Under the pieces are notes generated by a model. The model was not told the origin of the DNA. It made no database searches and saw nothing but the letters and a program-made list of their open reading frames with translations. A stretch of DNA of 64,000 nt. It comes from Diphasiastrum complanatum. Lineage: Eukaryota; Streptophyta; Lycopodiopsida; Lycopodiales; Lycopodiaceae. The position numbers and the translations under genes were made by a program. The stretch covers positions 23,219,390 to 23,283,389 of the forward strand of contig CM055102.1 of the NCBI GenBank assembly GCA_029204225.1. Direction: 5' to 3'. Positions 22,414-34,120 of the stretch are shown here, piece by piece (position 1 is the stretch's first letter; every line of letters begins with the position of its first letter).

Positions 22414-24509
22414 GAATTGAGGCAATCTTGCCCAAAGATTTTTGGGGAGAAGCCATTAATTGTGCAAATTATCTTTGCAATAGGCTCCCACATATAGCTC
22501 TTGGAGGAAAGTCACCATATGAAATCTTATTTTTGAAGAAGCCTAAGGTTGATCACCTTAGAGTTTTTGGATGCTTATGCTTTGTCCATATTCCCTTGGA
22601 AACAAGGAAGAAGGAAGATCCTAGTGCATGCAAAGGGATCATGGTTGGATACTCATCCACCAAGAAGGCCTATAGAGTCTTTATACTCTCTACTTCTCAA
22701 GTTGTTGAAAGTAGAGATGTTGTCTTTCATGAAGATCAACACTCATCATTTGAAGAGACCGAGATCAAGAAATCTATGGATGCATCATCAATTATTGATT
22801 TTGAAGAAGATGTGATGGGGTCGAGATTTGAAGAAGACTCTCCTCGGATTTTTTCACCAAGAAGATCCATGAGAGATAGATCCGAGCCTAAGAGGCTCTC
22901 ATATGTTGACAAAGGCAAACAAGTGGATCTTGATTCCACTAATTATGTTTTTTATGTCTCTCATGAAGAGATAAAGAATGTACAAGAGGCACTCAATACC
23001 AAGGAGTGGTATGATGCCATGAAGCAAGAGTATGATGCATTGATCACCAACAATACTTGGGTGCTTGTGGATCCTCCTTCCAACAAGCATGTGATTGGTT
23101 GCAAGTGGGTATTTCGGATCAAGTTCAATCATGATGGCACCATCAACAAGCATAAAGCAAGATTATGTGCCAAAGGATTTGCTCAAATCCATGGTCCTGA
23201 TTATGAGCAGACCTTTGCACCCGTTGCAAAGATGGTGACAATAAGAATTCTTATTTCTCTTGCTTGTTTTTCCAAGTGGAAGGTGTTCCAATTAGATGTA
23301 TCCAATGCTTTTCTAAATGGTTATCTTGAGGAGGAGATCTATATGGAACAACCTCAAGGATTCATCAAGGATGAGTCTAAAGTGTGCTTGCTCTTCAAAA
23401 GTCTTTATGGACGCAAGCAAGCACCAAGATCATGGTATTCAAGACTTAACTCTTTTCTTATCTCACTAGGATTTACTCTTAGTGACTATGATCCTTCCAT
23501 GTATCTAAAGTTTGTTGATAGCAATATTGTCATTCTTCTAATTTATGTTGATGACATTATTCTTTGTGGAAGTTGTATCAAGCTAGTTGATGAAACCAAG
23601 CTAGCACTTGGATGTGAGTTTAAAATGCAAAATCTAGGAGAGATACATTACATCCTAGGCCTAGAAATTGATTTTTATGAAAATCATGTCTTTATATGCC
23701 AATCTAGATATGCTCACTCTATGTTGAAAAAATTCCATATGGAAAATTCTAAGAGCATAGATACTCCAATAGAGAAAATTGTAAAAGATCCTAATAAAGG
23801 TGATGAAAGATCCTTTGAGGACATCACACTTTTTAGGAGTCTTGTAGGCTCCTTGATTTGGCTTACCATTACTAGGCCCGATGTTAGTTTTTGTGTGCAC
23901 AAATTGAGTCAATTTATGCAAGATCCTAAGATCCATCATTGGAAGATGGCCAAGAGGATTCTAAGATATGTATCTTCATCTTGTGATTATGGTCTACTCT
24001 ATAAAAGTGAAGATCTATCCATTATTGGCTACTCGGATTCGGACTTTGCAAGTGACAAGATGGATCGAAAGTCTATTAGTGCATACACTACCTTTCTTGG
24101 AGGCAATCTAATATCTTGGCTTTCCAAAAAGCAAGATACTATATCTCTCTCTTCATGTGAGGCCGAGTACAAAGCACTCACTACAACTACCAAAGAAGTG
24201 CTTTGGATCAAGAGGTTATTAATGGAACTAAAGTGCATCAAGGAGGATGATCTACCAATGATCAAGTGTGATAACATCTCGGCCCAAGCTCTTGCCAATA
24301 ATCCCATATTTCATGCAAGAAGCAAGCACATAGAAGTGGCACACCATTTTGTGAGAGAAAAGCTTATTGGAGGAGAAATCTATTTGGAGCATGTCAACTC
24401 GTCCTCTTGTATTGTTGATCTACTCACCAAGCCTTTGAGCAAAAGTGCTTTCATCAAGCATAGATCTAATCTTGGAGTTATATCAAGATCAATGCTCAAA
24501 TCTTCATAG
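22383..24509 (+). CDS. E2 integrase C-terminus, reverse transcriptase and RNase H, 708 aa, open
   Basis: Starts at the deletion junction in LCECAKSMR (end of integrase core) and has FWGEAINCANYLCNRLPH, the RRSMRDRSEP linker, and RT. RT shows KWVFRIKFNHDG, catalytic FQLDVSNAFLNG, SLYGRKQAPRSWYSRL and LIYVDDIILCG. RNase H follows with GYSDSDFASD, SLSSCEAEYKAL and KHIEVAHHFVRE. No stop interrupts RT or RNase H. It is out of frame with gag, so expression would need a frameshift or internal start. It could supply RT in trans if translated. Confidence 0.88.
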   Translation: MLLCECAKSMRIEAILPKDFWGEAINCANYLCNRLPHIALGGKSPYEILFLKKPKVDHLRVFGCLCFVHIPLETRKKEDPSACKGIMVGYSSTKKAYRVFILSTSQVVESRDVVFHEDQHSSFEETEIKKSMDASSIIDFEEDVMGSRFEEDSPRIFSPRRSMRDRSEPKRLSYVDKGKQVDLDSTNYVFYVSHEEIKNVQEALNTKEWYDAMKQEYDALITNNTWVLVDPPSNKHVIGCKWVFRIKFNHDGTINKHKARLCAKGFAQIHGPDYEQTFAPVAKMVTIRILISLACFSKWKVFQLDVSNAFLNGYLEEEIYMEQPQGFIKDESKVCLLFKSLYGRKQAPRSWYSRLNSFLISLGFTLSDYDPSMYLKFVDSNIVILLIYVDDIILCGSCIKLVDETKLALGCEFKMQNLGEIHYILGLEIDFYENHVFICQSRYAHSMLKKFHMENSKSIDTPIEKIVKDPNKGDERSFEDITLFRSLVGSLIWLTITRPDVSFCVHKLSQFMQDPKIHHWKMAKRILRYVSSSCDYGLLYKSEDLSIIGYSDSDFASDKMDRKSISAYTTFLGGNLISWLSKKQDTISLSSCEAEYKALTTTTKEVLWIKRLLMELKCIKEDDLPMIKCDNISAQALANNPIFHARSKHIEVAHHFVREKLIGGEIYLEHVNSSSCIVDLLTKPLSKSAFIKHRSNLGVISRSMLKSS

Positions 24510-24514
24510 ATAAT

Positions 24515-24526
24515 TTTTAGGAGGAG
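24515..24526 (+). other. E2 polypurine tract
   Basis: TTTTAGGAGGAG directly before the 3' LTR. Confidence 0.85.
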
Positions 24527-25267
24527 TGTGAAGAATTGAAAAAGATTATCTATGTTAGATATAGGGGTCTTATGTTTTTTTTTTACATCAAGCATCTAGG
24601 TGTAGGATGCTGATAGGAATAAATTTGGCATAGATGGCAAATTATGCATTTCCACTTGTCATGCCACTATTGAGCCAAAATAGAGTAAGAGGCTAAACAC
24701 TTGCTAATTAGAGTGTAGACAAGTGTAAAGTTTTTGTTTGATGAATTCCAAGAGGTCCAATAGGATTTAGAGGTGGAACCTTGTGAGGTCCAATAGGAAA
24801 TTGAGGTGTGCTTGAATATAGTCCAATAGAATTAAGAGGTGCATAGATCAATGATCCAATAGGATCAAGAGGTGACAAAATATGGTCCAATCATAGTTAA
24901 GCATAGTGGTAGCTCGTGGACCTACTAGTATCATTGTACTCCTCATTTTGAATGTAATTGATTTGGTGATTTCATGGATTTTGTGAGTTATTGGATTTCT
25001 AGCTTTCTCTCTCTACCCGAGAGCTTATGATGCATTTTCTCTCTCTACTCGAGGAGAGCAGCTTGTTTTTACTTAGATTATTTTTTGAATACTTCCCACA
25101 CATGTGAGTGAGAGTTGGAAGTGATTGAATGCATGTAGTAGTGTGTTTTTGCCATAGGATTCAAGATTGATCTTGAATCTCAATCTAGTCTTGATCTTGG
25201 TGCATCTACACACCTTAGGAGATCACAAGTACATGTAGTGGACAGTCCACACGTGTGAAATTCAACA
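24527..25267 (+). repeat. E2 3' LTR
   Basis: 741 bases, same ends as the 5' LTR; about twelve substitutions by eye (for example near 24604, 24611, 24661 and 25016-25047). Confidence 0.92.
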
Positions 25268-25950
25268 TCCTTGAAGTGCTTCTTCTTGCCATTGGTCTTC
25301 TTCTTGCCTTTGAATGAGAAATTAGCTTTCTCATCACCATCCTGCAGAGAAATAGCATTCATTCTTGCATTGGTATGCATCATCCTACACTCTTCAGCCA
25401 CTAATACACTGTGTAGCTTTTCTATAGTGGGCAAAGTGTCTTGGATTGCAAAGCTTTGGACCAAATTTGTAAAGTCACTCCCTAGACCATTGAGGACAAT
25501 CTGAACAAACTCACTATCTTGAATCTTCTCTCCAATGGAAGCTAACTCCCTATTGAGAGACTTGATTCTTAGCACATAAACCTGTGCACTCTCATCACTT
25601 CCCTTCATGCTTTGTAGAATCTGATTCCTAAGCATGAGAACCCTTGAAGTGCTGCTAGACTCATATATTGATTTTAGATATTCCCAAGCCTCTTTAGCAC
25701 TGGTACAAGATGATACTTCTCTCAATAAATCATTGCTTACATTCATCTTCACATAGTGAAGTGCAAGCCTAGATCTTCTTTTATATTTAGCTAACTCTTG
25801 TGCACCTAGAGGTTCATCTTCCTCATCAATCAGAAATTCATAGAGATCCTGGAGCACCATAAGTGACTCCATCCTCACTTTCCAAATAACATAATTGGTA
25901 GAATTTAGCCTCTCACTAGCTTCTAGAAGATATGCTCCAATAGATCCCAT
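25268..25950 (-). pseudogene. E1 gag N-terminal part
   Basis: Starts MGSIGAYLLEASERLNSTNY with the intact gag motif VIWKVRMESL, followed by the UBN2-type gag core (ALHYVKMNVSNDLL, AKEAWEYLKSIYESSSTSR, IVLNGLGSDFTNLVQ, TIEKLHSVLVAEE). The frame is intact up to KKKHFK, where E2 is inserted, and resumes with ETKQEDEASSSKG at 20100. The last residues of the raw ORF past 25268 are E2 LTR. Confidence 0.9.
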
Positions 25951-26566
25951 CTTACTAGTAAGATTCTACACACAAGATATAGATTTGTTTGAAATTGAAA
26001 CTTACAAAGGTTTCTAACTTGCAGTGTTTCACTCAAATGTTGACTTCTAATCCAACAGATGGACTTGTAATCATAGTTCTATCACTCCCTCACAAATATG
26101 GAATGAAGATAAGATGAATTGAAAACTACTCTCAAGCAAATCTTGCCAATCTTGGCTATTTTTGGACAAAAACTGACTCTATATCTCTCATTCACTTTGT
26201 ACTTTCAAAACCTGGTTTCCACTTTAAGAAGGTCTGAAATCAGCCTAGATTAATTAGTTTTCATGAAAGAAATTTAAAACTAATCAATGGCAAGTGATCT
26301 TGGTAGCTTATCTTAGGATTTCCACCAAAAATTACATCAAACTGACACCAGATGAAATTACTATGATCCAATGAATATGGGTTATTAAATGCTGGTTTAG
26401 AGATGCCCACACGTGTGAAAAGTATGGATTTTGATCCTAAAAAAGTTTGGGATCAAATCCCCTCACCATAACCTGGATACCAGCTCGCCCTTCCAATACT
26501 AGCTTTTTGCACCAAAACCTGCTAAAACTGGATTAGTTTCAAACACTGATCAATAGCCTTGTACTT
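25951..26566 (-). other. E1 untranslated leader
   Basis: Between primer-binding site and gag start. It is closely similar to 46196-46547 of E4 over its gag-proximal part, and contains CCCACACGTGTGAAAAG near 26407. No gene. Confidence 0.7.
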
Positions 26567-26579
26567 GGCTCTGATACCA
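26567..26579 (-). other. E1 primer-binding site (complement of TGGTATCAGAGCC)
   Basis: GGCTCTGATACCA on the plus strand, directly beside the LTR; initiator tRNA-Met type. Confidence 0.9.
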
Positions 26580-27264
26580 TGTGAAAAGTACATTACTAAG
26601 GACCATAAATTTGAATAATCCACAAGGTTGATTGTGTGCCTGTTAAACAATCTATCAAAAACTAGTCATCAAAAAACAAGATCTATTTTAGCAGCTTGAT
26701 AGAAAACAAGTAGAGACAATCAGAGCATTGATCAAAAACTATAATCCAACTCCACACATGTGGAAATGAGGCTGTAGTACGGCTTGTAGACAGTGTTAAG
26801 AATGTGCCAAAGCTGGGTTTCATTGGAATCAAAAGTAATCACCATACAATGAGAGGAAACTCGAATTTCTCTTTGAGGCTCCAAAAAGTTTCTATCTTCT
26901 CACTATGGAGAATGAGAATACATAGTAAAACACACCTCCTTTGCTAAGTTGGGTGAAAATCCAGCATGAAATAAGGAAGTAGACTCCACTTTCTTGCCCT
27001 AATGTGAAAACTCTAGCCTAGATCCAAGAGTCATGCTTGGTAGGTGCATGGTAGGTACAAATCTCATCATAAATCATGGTCTAGTTCCTACAAAGTAGGA
27101 ATCACTACCAAATGGACACAACCACTCCTCTCGACTCGTGGTAACCTACTTTAGGTGTGAATGTACAAGTGGCACTTTGGCCATTCAAGTAACCATCAAA
27201 TAATATTAACAAAATGTACAATATTCTACATGGCTAGATTTGCCAATGTAGGCAATTTTTCACA
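26580..27264 (-). repeat. E1 5' LTR (family A)
   Basis: 685 bases, plus-strand ends TGTGAAAAGTAC and TTTTTCACA. Nearly the same as the E4 LTR at 42545-43232 and the same family as the solo LTR at 13745. Confidence 0.88.
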
Positions 27265-28934
27265 AGCATATGATCAAGTATTGTTTTGACAGATACTTGC
27301 AGAGTTAACAAATCTTTGTATATAAGACTTATGGATTAACTTATAAATGATTTGGGTAAGGATCTAAATGTGGTGTCATACTAGTATAATTGAATTCTTC
27401 ACCTAGACATTTGAGATTTCTGAATCATTGGCAATTAACTTGAGTAGTTGATTACTCCAGGATAAAGTTAATTGGTAAAACGATCAGCGTGATGAGGATT
27501 CACCAGAAACTGATAGTTTTTGTTTTATATTGCTTGTAAGACGCATGATTAGTGAGTCATTTGGATTCATCACTTAAAATTATGTGCATTGAATATACAA
27601 TATTTTTGGGATAGAGTATTCCTTAGTTAAGGAATAGACTTAGCTCATTAGTGATTATATTCCAGAGTGCTTAATTGGATAACAAATCATAATGAATCCG
27701 AGAATAACAACTAAATTGATATTCAGCAGGACTTTGGATATCTAGATTTGATTCTAGATTGTAATCTAAAGTTTTTTGTAGTTGAAGATGATTGTCATTT
27801 TGGTATGCGTTCAGTCTTTAATTACCAGTTGTTTATAAAACTTGAATCTTGCACTTCAGTTAAAGAATCATGTTTTGAAAGTATTCCTAAATCCAGTATT
27901 TTCTTAATGGAAAGATTTTGGAATGACTCTTACTTTTCTTGAGTTATGTTGGACATATACTCCAGTATTCTGTAAATGATTATGATTTTGGATTCTAGGA
28001 AATTATGAGTGACGAATTATATGAATATAAATATTTATGGTTGACGGATCATAAATAGATACTTAGTTATTGTCAGAGGATTATAAGGAATTGTGACGAT
28101 TCTTAATTGTGATGGATTATTCTTAACCTATTGTTTGAGTAAGAATTCGAATCAGTGTTTTGAATCTCTCTACTCCAGTATTTTATTTGAGAGCCTATGG
28201 ATCTCACAGACATTCTCACAAGATAAGTATTTTATTTGTGGAGAATTTAATCTATCTAGTGGATGTTATTCTACTATAGTTTATGGTCTACAAATGCTTG
28301 AGTACAATTTTTCATTTGATTGGATCTCCAGTTATCATACGAGACAGACAACTCTATTAAGATGAATGAATGTTATTTTCTGGCATTTGGTGCTAGAAAC
28401 AAGAGCATTTAACTCAAAGAGTATCTGGGATATTCAGAGTTGAGTTTTAATCATTCTATATCTCAATGATTCTCCTAGAGATTCTAATTCAATGAATTAT
28501 CATATCTTAGAATTTGGATTCTAAGGAGATTTGTACTTGCAAGCTTATGAATTATCTATCAGAGTTGTGGATAATTTCAGATTATAATTATAATTATTTT
28601 ATTATTTCTTTAACTTTAATCTCTTAAGTTAGGTTATTTCACCCAGTGTTTCATGTAAGAGCTTTACATGAAGGTGATGTAAGAGCTTTACTTGAAGTGA
28701 ATGTAAACCAGATGGAAAAATTTATCGCTTAGTGTACTTTTCAAACCTGAGTTGTACTCCAGTGCAGAGATTATCACTTTGAAAATAGGATTATCTCTGA
28801 GTACCTGTTTGATGTAAAAGTTAGCCTAAGGATAATGATTTTCTAGGTTGATATTGAGAGTTAAAAGAATTGTTATTCTTTCCTGTTTAGAGAGCTTCTA
28901 AGGATAGAAGCAGTTTAAGGAGGGAAGAATCTTA
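27265..28934. other. AT-rich decayed sequence, possible internal region of an old element
   Basis: It has plus-strand frames of 64 and 90 codons (27748-27942, 28093-28365) rich in Ser, Phe and Cys that I cannot assign. TACTCCAG recurs four or more times (27450, 27958, 28170, 28750). A purine-rich AAGGAGGGAAGAAT at about 28917 followed by TGTCC may mark a plus-strand 3' LTR. No known domain. Confidence 0.3.
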
Positions 28935-28939
28935 TGTCC

Positions 28940-29500
28940 ATAGTCAGTAAGTAGGATTCAGTATACTCCTAGTCTTGGATATATGGTACTCTAGTAAATC
29001 AAGCTGTTAGTTATGCCACGTCATACTGGGTGTGACCCGAAAGTAACTAATATCCTTGTGAGGCCCAGAACACACTAAATGGAGTTTAGACAAGGTTTGG
29101 GACAGTTAAGACATGTGTAGAGTTATCAATAACAATTCTATGAATAGTTGGTCCATGCTTAGGACTCTATTCTAGGTGAATCCATGTATAGGGAACTTAG
29201 GACTATGCATGGCTATGTGACCAGGTTGCTTTTGGCTCTATATATTGAGGCCAAACTTGCCCTACTCCTCATTGTGGTCATTGATTCATTGCCAAGGTTT
29301 CACTCTACCTTCATGCTTCCTATTTCTTGGCTTGGGGGTGAAGCTTCTAGAGTTGATTGGTTGATTCTACTTGATTGGGTGGTTGCTCCATAGTGTGTTT
29401 TCCATTGTGTTTTGTCTTGTAAGCAGGATCTTGGGGAGCTTCTCTTACAGTTGGACTGAGGCGAATAGGAGTAATGAATTGTTGTTCGATGCCTGCGACT
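28940..29500 (+). repeat. Probable LTR remnant
   Basis: It begins TGTCCATAGTCAG after a purine tract and carries a TATA-like CTCTATATATTGAGG near 29235, as in an LTR promoter. No second copy in the window, so the boundaries are guesses. Confidence 0.35.
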
Positions 29501-29539
29501 TTGGAAATACTCCTTGAATTCAGTAGAGATATACTCGCC

Positions 29540-29960
29540 ACATTGTCGGACCTTAGGTCTTTGATCTTCTTACCAATTCTTTCTCTACACGCTCCTTGAA
29601 GGTTTTAAAGAAGTTGAAGGCCTCTGACTTCTTAATAAAGTACACCATTGTCCTTTTGGAAAATTCATCAATAAAAGTAATAAAGTACTTTGCATCCTTC
29701 AATTAAGGATTCTACATTGGGCCACATATGTCTATATATACAATATCTAATAGTCCTCTAGCAACATGCTGATGGCTTGATCTAAAAGGTTTCCTAGCTT
29801 ATTTACTGACTATGTAGTCTCTGGATAGACAGGTTATTTGACTTTCCTATCTGGATAGTCGAGATCAAGTACAATAGACTGCTTAGAAAAGTGCAATACA
29901 GAAGCATGATTCAAATGACCAAGTCTATAATGCCAAAGTAAAATTTTATTGATTTGAACA
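29540..29960 (-). pseudogene. Copia integrase remnant
   Basis: The minus strand read across frames gives LWHYRLGHLNHASV (GAG-pre-integrase), a D-CGPM-like block, KYFITFIDEFSKRTMVYF and FKTFKERVEKE, which is the start of a copia integrase core. Several stops and frame changes. It is a different copia lineage from E1-E8. Confidence 0.7.
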
Positions 29961-31123
29961 AAAGTACTAAGACTTTGAAAGACTTATTTTTTCAAAATGC
30001 ATATGCAACACAATTGGACAGTGATAAAAAGTTGTAAAACCCAATTCTATGTTAACTTATAGATTCATTGGGCATTATTGGATGCATTAAAAAAATATCT
30101 TATATTGTTTATAATGGCAATTTGAAAAGAATAAGATATTGCTCTTTGTTTTTATAAAAAAAAAAAAAAAAACTTTTTTCATCAGTCATAATTTTTAGCA
30201 TATTGGAACTATAAATCTAGATGTGAGAGAAATTAATGTTTAGAACATAATAAAAATAGAAGTTTTAGAATTGGTAGATCAAGCCTTTGTATGACACAAT
30301 GTGATTATCTGTGGACAAACAAAGTTCGAATTTTGCAAGTAGGTACCCACATGCATGCAATAAAATGCAATGTAGAAAACTATGATTTCTATAATGTTGA
30401 TAGCTTTAATAGAATGTTGGTCATAAGTGTATTACATATTCTTGTTAAATCACATGTAAAGCAACCAAAATATTAGGAATTTTTTTTAAACTTAGTAAAA
30501 TCTCTTTTTAAAATATCTTGAGATTGATTACATGAAGTGCAACTAGAGATAACATATTTTAGCATCAAACTTTGCTTTACTTCAAAGTGAGAAGAAATTA
30601 AAGAGACCATTGGGCAAGAGTATGAAAATTCTATTGGAAGTTGATATTTGATTCTTACTTTTGACTACCCAAAAAAAAAATCTCAATTCATAGTTGAGTG
30701 CAACCATTCATAATGAGGTGGAACACACCCTTCCATGTCATTGGCCTACAAATAAACAAAAAAGTAGCTTGTTGGCCATAATCTTGCAAAGTGTAACAAT
30801 ATGTCTAGCATTGACCCTCAAAAGATAACTTATCTATTTGCAATCATTACCATTTTGCAATATGGCCTTAAAGGAAGAATGGTTCTACCATGAATATTAA
30901 ATATTAAATATTTCTCAAGTTATTTTGAATGTTAAATTCATAAATAAATGAAATAGTATAGCCAAAAGAGTTAGAAGATTCAAAGTGCTAGCATGATTAA
31001 GAAAATGGAGCCAAATTGAAGCTCTAACACTTAAAAAGTTAAGAAAATGAGAGAACTTTTAGTTTAACAAAGTTGTCTAACACTTAAGATGTTCAGATAA
31101 TGAGAGAACTTAGAATAATAAAG
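29961..31123. other. AT-rich sequence without recognisable gene
   Basis: It includes a run of 17 A at 30156-30172 and scattered poly-A/T. No domain or repeat pair is recognised. Confidence 0.4.
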
Positions 31124-32110
31124 TTGTCTAATGGTAGGCCTGACCCTCTTTTGTTTTCATTCTTTTTGTTGGATTATTCTACCAATGGAATGATTCATCC
31201 CAATAACCGATCTTTAATCTTCATCCAACCTTATTATCTAGTTCTACAGTTTTATTCATGTTTCTACACAGTTTGTAGAGATACTCGAGAATCGCTCAAC
31301 ATGTGGCTCCGACATATCTAGCATCATCCAACATATCGACGACACCGATGAAAGTCGAAGGAGTCAACCATGTCGAATAACGACAATAATTGTTCCATTT
31401 GATATGAAACTAAAGACTTGTCCTAACTACTTTGCAAGTAAATTTCTGGGAAGTCATAACTGGATGGATGCCAACGCATGATGGCCATTACCAATTGTGA
31501 TTGCGGCCTGATTAGCTATCCTACTAGATACACATTAATTGCTTTAGTATAAATAGCTGATCATCAAAGACTTTCCTAACTCTAGCTCAACTCTCTCACT
31601 CAGTTTTTCCTTTAGAGTTCTATTAGATTATTGCTATTAGTGCTTACTACTTATCAGCGGAAGTGCATCAAACAGAGTTTTCAGTTACTCAAAGATAGCT
31701 TAGAGTACGCGGTTTCGTGCGCTAATGTTTTGTGTTCTCATTGTTTGATTTGTACATGCTAGTTACTGAATCAATATATCTTTTTTATTGCGTTTAGTAT
31801 CATGTTAGAATGTGTGCTTCTCTATATTTATTTGTAACTGATAAATCTCTTCTTCTTTTTTGTATTTTGTTGAATACATCAACACTGCAATATTCAATGT
31901 ATCATTGTTTGGCTACAAAATCACTTTAGTGCTAATGATTTCAAAGTTGAATGCTAAAAGATTGAATGTGACTTTTGTAATTATAGCTTTGTTCAATATT
32001 GATAGGCATAGTCATGCATTAGGAAAGAAGGCTTATTCCGCTATGCTCGATAGGTCGCTTACAGTCTTCAACTTATCGAACCGACTCATTTCACTTCCCT
32101 CTTTCCAACA
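31124..32110 (+). repeat. LTR (5' type) of another element, followed by primer-binding site
   Basis: The right end TTTCCAACA abuts TGGTATCAGAGCAC at 32111. A TATA box (GTATAAATAG near 31548) is followed by a pyrimidine-rich transcript-start region. The left end is only a guess at TGTCTAATGG. No partner LTR is in the window. Confidence 0.55.
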
Positions 32111-32124
32111 TGGTATCAGAGCAC
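32111..32124 (+). other. Primer-binding site (initiator tRNA-Met)
   Basis: TGGTATCAGAGCAC immediately after the LTR end. Confidence 0.8.
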
Positions 32125-32640
32125 AACTGTTATACCAGAGCGCCTCTACTACTTGATATTTTTCACAATATCAAAGCGATATCATTAGATAAAAGTCAAT
32201 ATACTTTGACAAAGCTATGATCCAAAAATTAATATTTTAATGTAGTAGACCAAGAGGTCTAACAAAAATACGATTACCCAATGAAAAATGCATACATGAT
32301 CTATTCTCCACAGTGGCATCCTAAAATCTAACTAATGAAAAATTGGATACTTGCTCCCCAACCAACTACAAATATCATAATTTCCTATTATATCCACCAC
32401 TCTTTTTGAAAAATGAATAGTGATCAACTATGCACACTTTCTCTAAAGCTCCATAGACAAAGAATAGAATATGTATACTAGTCTTCTAGAATGATCTTTC
32501 TTCATACAATTATTACCTCCAACCAAGTGCTTGCTAAAACACTTTGTTTTGTGTCGATGTAATGGTTGAGTCAAGATGGCTCTACATGGCAACATTGTTT
32601 TGGAGTCAAGTGGTAGATTCATGGAATTATACAAGAATCA
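32125..32640. other. Leader remnant of the preceding element; no gene
   Basis: AT-rich, no frame of note. Somewhere before 32640 it gives way to the leader of E3; the junction cannot be placed. Confidence 0.35.
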
Positions 32641-32946
32641 TCACTAATACATCTTCAATTCTACAAGGCTTTATTTGTAAGACATTTGTGTGTTATTGAG
32701 TTCTTTTGGTTCAGTATAGGTGGTTTCACCCTTCTTGTGAAGTCGTGATCAAGGAGGAGACTAGTTTGATCAAATCTATAGTAAGTTTGGATCTAGAAGA
32801 TAGATCAAGCTCAAGATCACCTTAGATCTTGTTGAGAAATCAGAGAGTGATTCATCTTAGGTCCCAAAGAGAGTGGGATAGCTAGTAGTGATCATATCTT
32901 GTACAGTTTATCTTGTTTCTTTAAATCTATCTCCTTATCATTAAAG

Positions 32947-34120
32947 ATGGCATCCATAAGTGCCTATCTTTTGGATTCTAGTGATAGATTGAACTCTTCA
33001 AATTATTCAATTTTGAAGTAAAGAATGGAATCCATCCTTATCATGCAAGATTTGATGGATATTGTGAATGGAGCAGAAGATGAGTCAATCCATCCACAAG
33101 AAGCAACTAAATACAAGAGAAGGTGCAAGCTTGCACTTCATTATATTAAGATTAATGTTGAAAATGATTTGCTCAAAGAAGTAGGAGCATGTACCTCAGC
33201 CCAAGAGGCTTGGGAGACTCTTCAAAATATCTATGAGTCCAAAAATACTTCAAGGTTACTTTCCCTCAAGAACCAAGTTCTTCAATGCTTCCAAGGGAGG
33301 AGTGAGATTGGACATCAATTTGTTTTGAGAGTAAAAGATTTGAACAAAGAGCTTACTTATGTTGGTGAACCTATTAAAGAGAGTGAGCTTGTGCAAAAAG
33401 TTTTGAATGGCTTATGTAGTGATTTTACTTACCTTGTCCAAATCTATGCCATCATGGGAAACTTGCCTACAATTGAAGACCTTCCAAGTGTGTTGATGGC
33501 CGAGGAGAGTAGGAAGGCTCATATTAAATCAAGGATGGAGAGGCTCTTCATCAATGATGGTGATGACAAAGCCTTATTTTTCAAGAGCAAAGGCAAAGCA
33601 AAGACCAAGGGAGGAGCATTCAAAAGGGAGAAAGCAAAGGATGGAGATCAAGGAGGATTTACATCATCATCATCACAAGTCAAGCCCAAGAAGGACAAAT
33701 CTAAGATAAAGTGCTACTATTGTAGCAAGATGGGGCATTATGCCTCGGAATGCTTCAAGAGGAAGCAAGATAAAAGCCAAGCCAACATTGGACAAGAGGA
33801 GGAAGAGAGCTATCATGAGGACTCACTCATGATGTCAACCTTTTCATCATCAAATGTCAAAGGTGAAGATCCTTGGTGCATAGATAGTGGGGCTAGCTCC
33901 CACATGTCGGGTAAAAGGGAGTATTTTTCTCAACTCACATCTTATGTAGGACCTATAAAGTCCATTTTTACAGTAAATGATCATGAATGTAAAGTTGAAG
34001 GTGTGGGATCCATTCCCTTATGCTTAGGATCCTCCAAGAAGACTAAGATAGATGGTGTTCTCTTCATTCCTAGCATCACTAAGAATTTGCTTAGTGTTGG
34101 CCAACTTTTAGATCATGGTT
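32947..34120 (+). pseudogene. E3 gag and protease start, with early TAA
   Basis: The natural start ATG 32947 gives MASISAYLLDSSDRL. The SIWKVRMES motif reads SILK-stop-RMES, with TAA at 33019-33021. From 33025 it is open: gag core (LALHYIKINVENDLLKEVG, AQEAWETLQNIYESK), zinc knuckle CYYCSKMGHYASEC near 33712, then protease WCIDSGASSHM near 33875 with the catalytic Asp present, up to NLLSVGQLLDHG where G1 is inserted. The last 33 codons of the raw frame past 34120 are G1 LTR. Confidence 0.9.

Larger units (their letters stand above)
20107..25267 (+). mobile_element. E2: full-length LTR-bounded Ty1/copia, lacking protease and integrase, TSD tcctt
   Basis: Two 741-base LTRs (20107-20847, 24527-25267) start TGTGAAGAATTG and end TTCAACA. 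The duplication tcctt is at 20102-20106 and 25268-25272. It is inserted into E1 gag. The LTRs differ by about a dozen substitutions by eye and have no length differences, so the insertion is fairly young. The interior has gag, then a deletion removing zinc knuckle, protease and most of integrase, then intact RT-RNase H. It belongs to the E5 family by protein similarity, though its LTR differs. Confidence 0.93.
18438..27264 (-). mobile_element. E1: minus-strand Ty1/copia element (family A), 3' half replaced by family N, split by E2
   Basis: The 5' LTR is 26580-27264 and the primer-binding site complement is 26567-26579. The leader is 25951-26566, gag runs 25950-25268, then continues beyond the E2 insertion from 20106 to 18880, followed by an RT fragment 18899-18444. 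At 18438 the sequence changes to family N (ORF 17430-18437 and N-type LTR), so the two ends carry LTRs of different families. No matching target duplication was found (agcat follows 27264). It is a recombinant or a pair of joined, truncated elements. Confidence 0.8.

Noticed and set aside
25180-25267. C-terminal tail of the E1 gag ORF (VEFHTCGLS onward)
   Set aside because: It is E2 LTR sequence read through the insertion site.
30156-30172. Poly-A run as the tail of a SINE or processed pseudogene
   Set aside because: No promoter boxes, no gene-like body and no flanking duplication could be found upstream.
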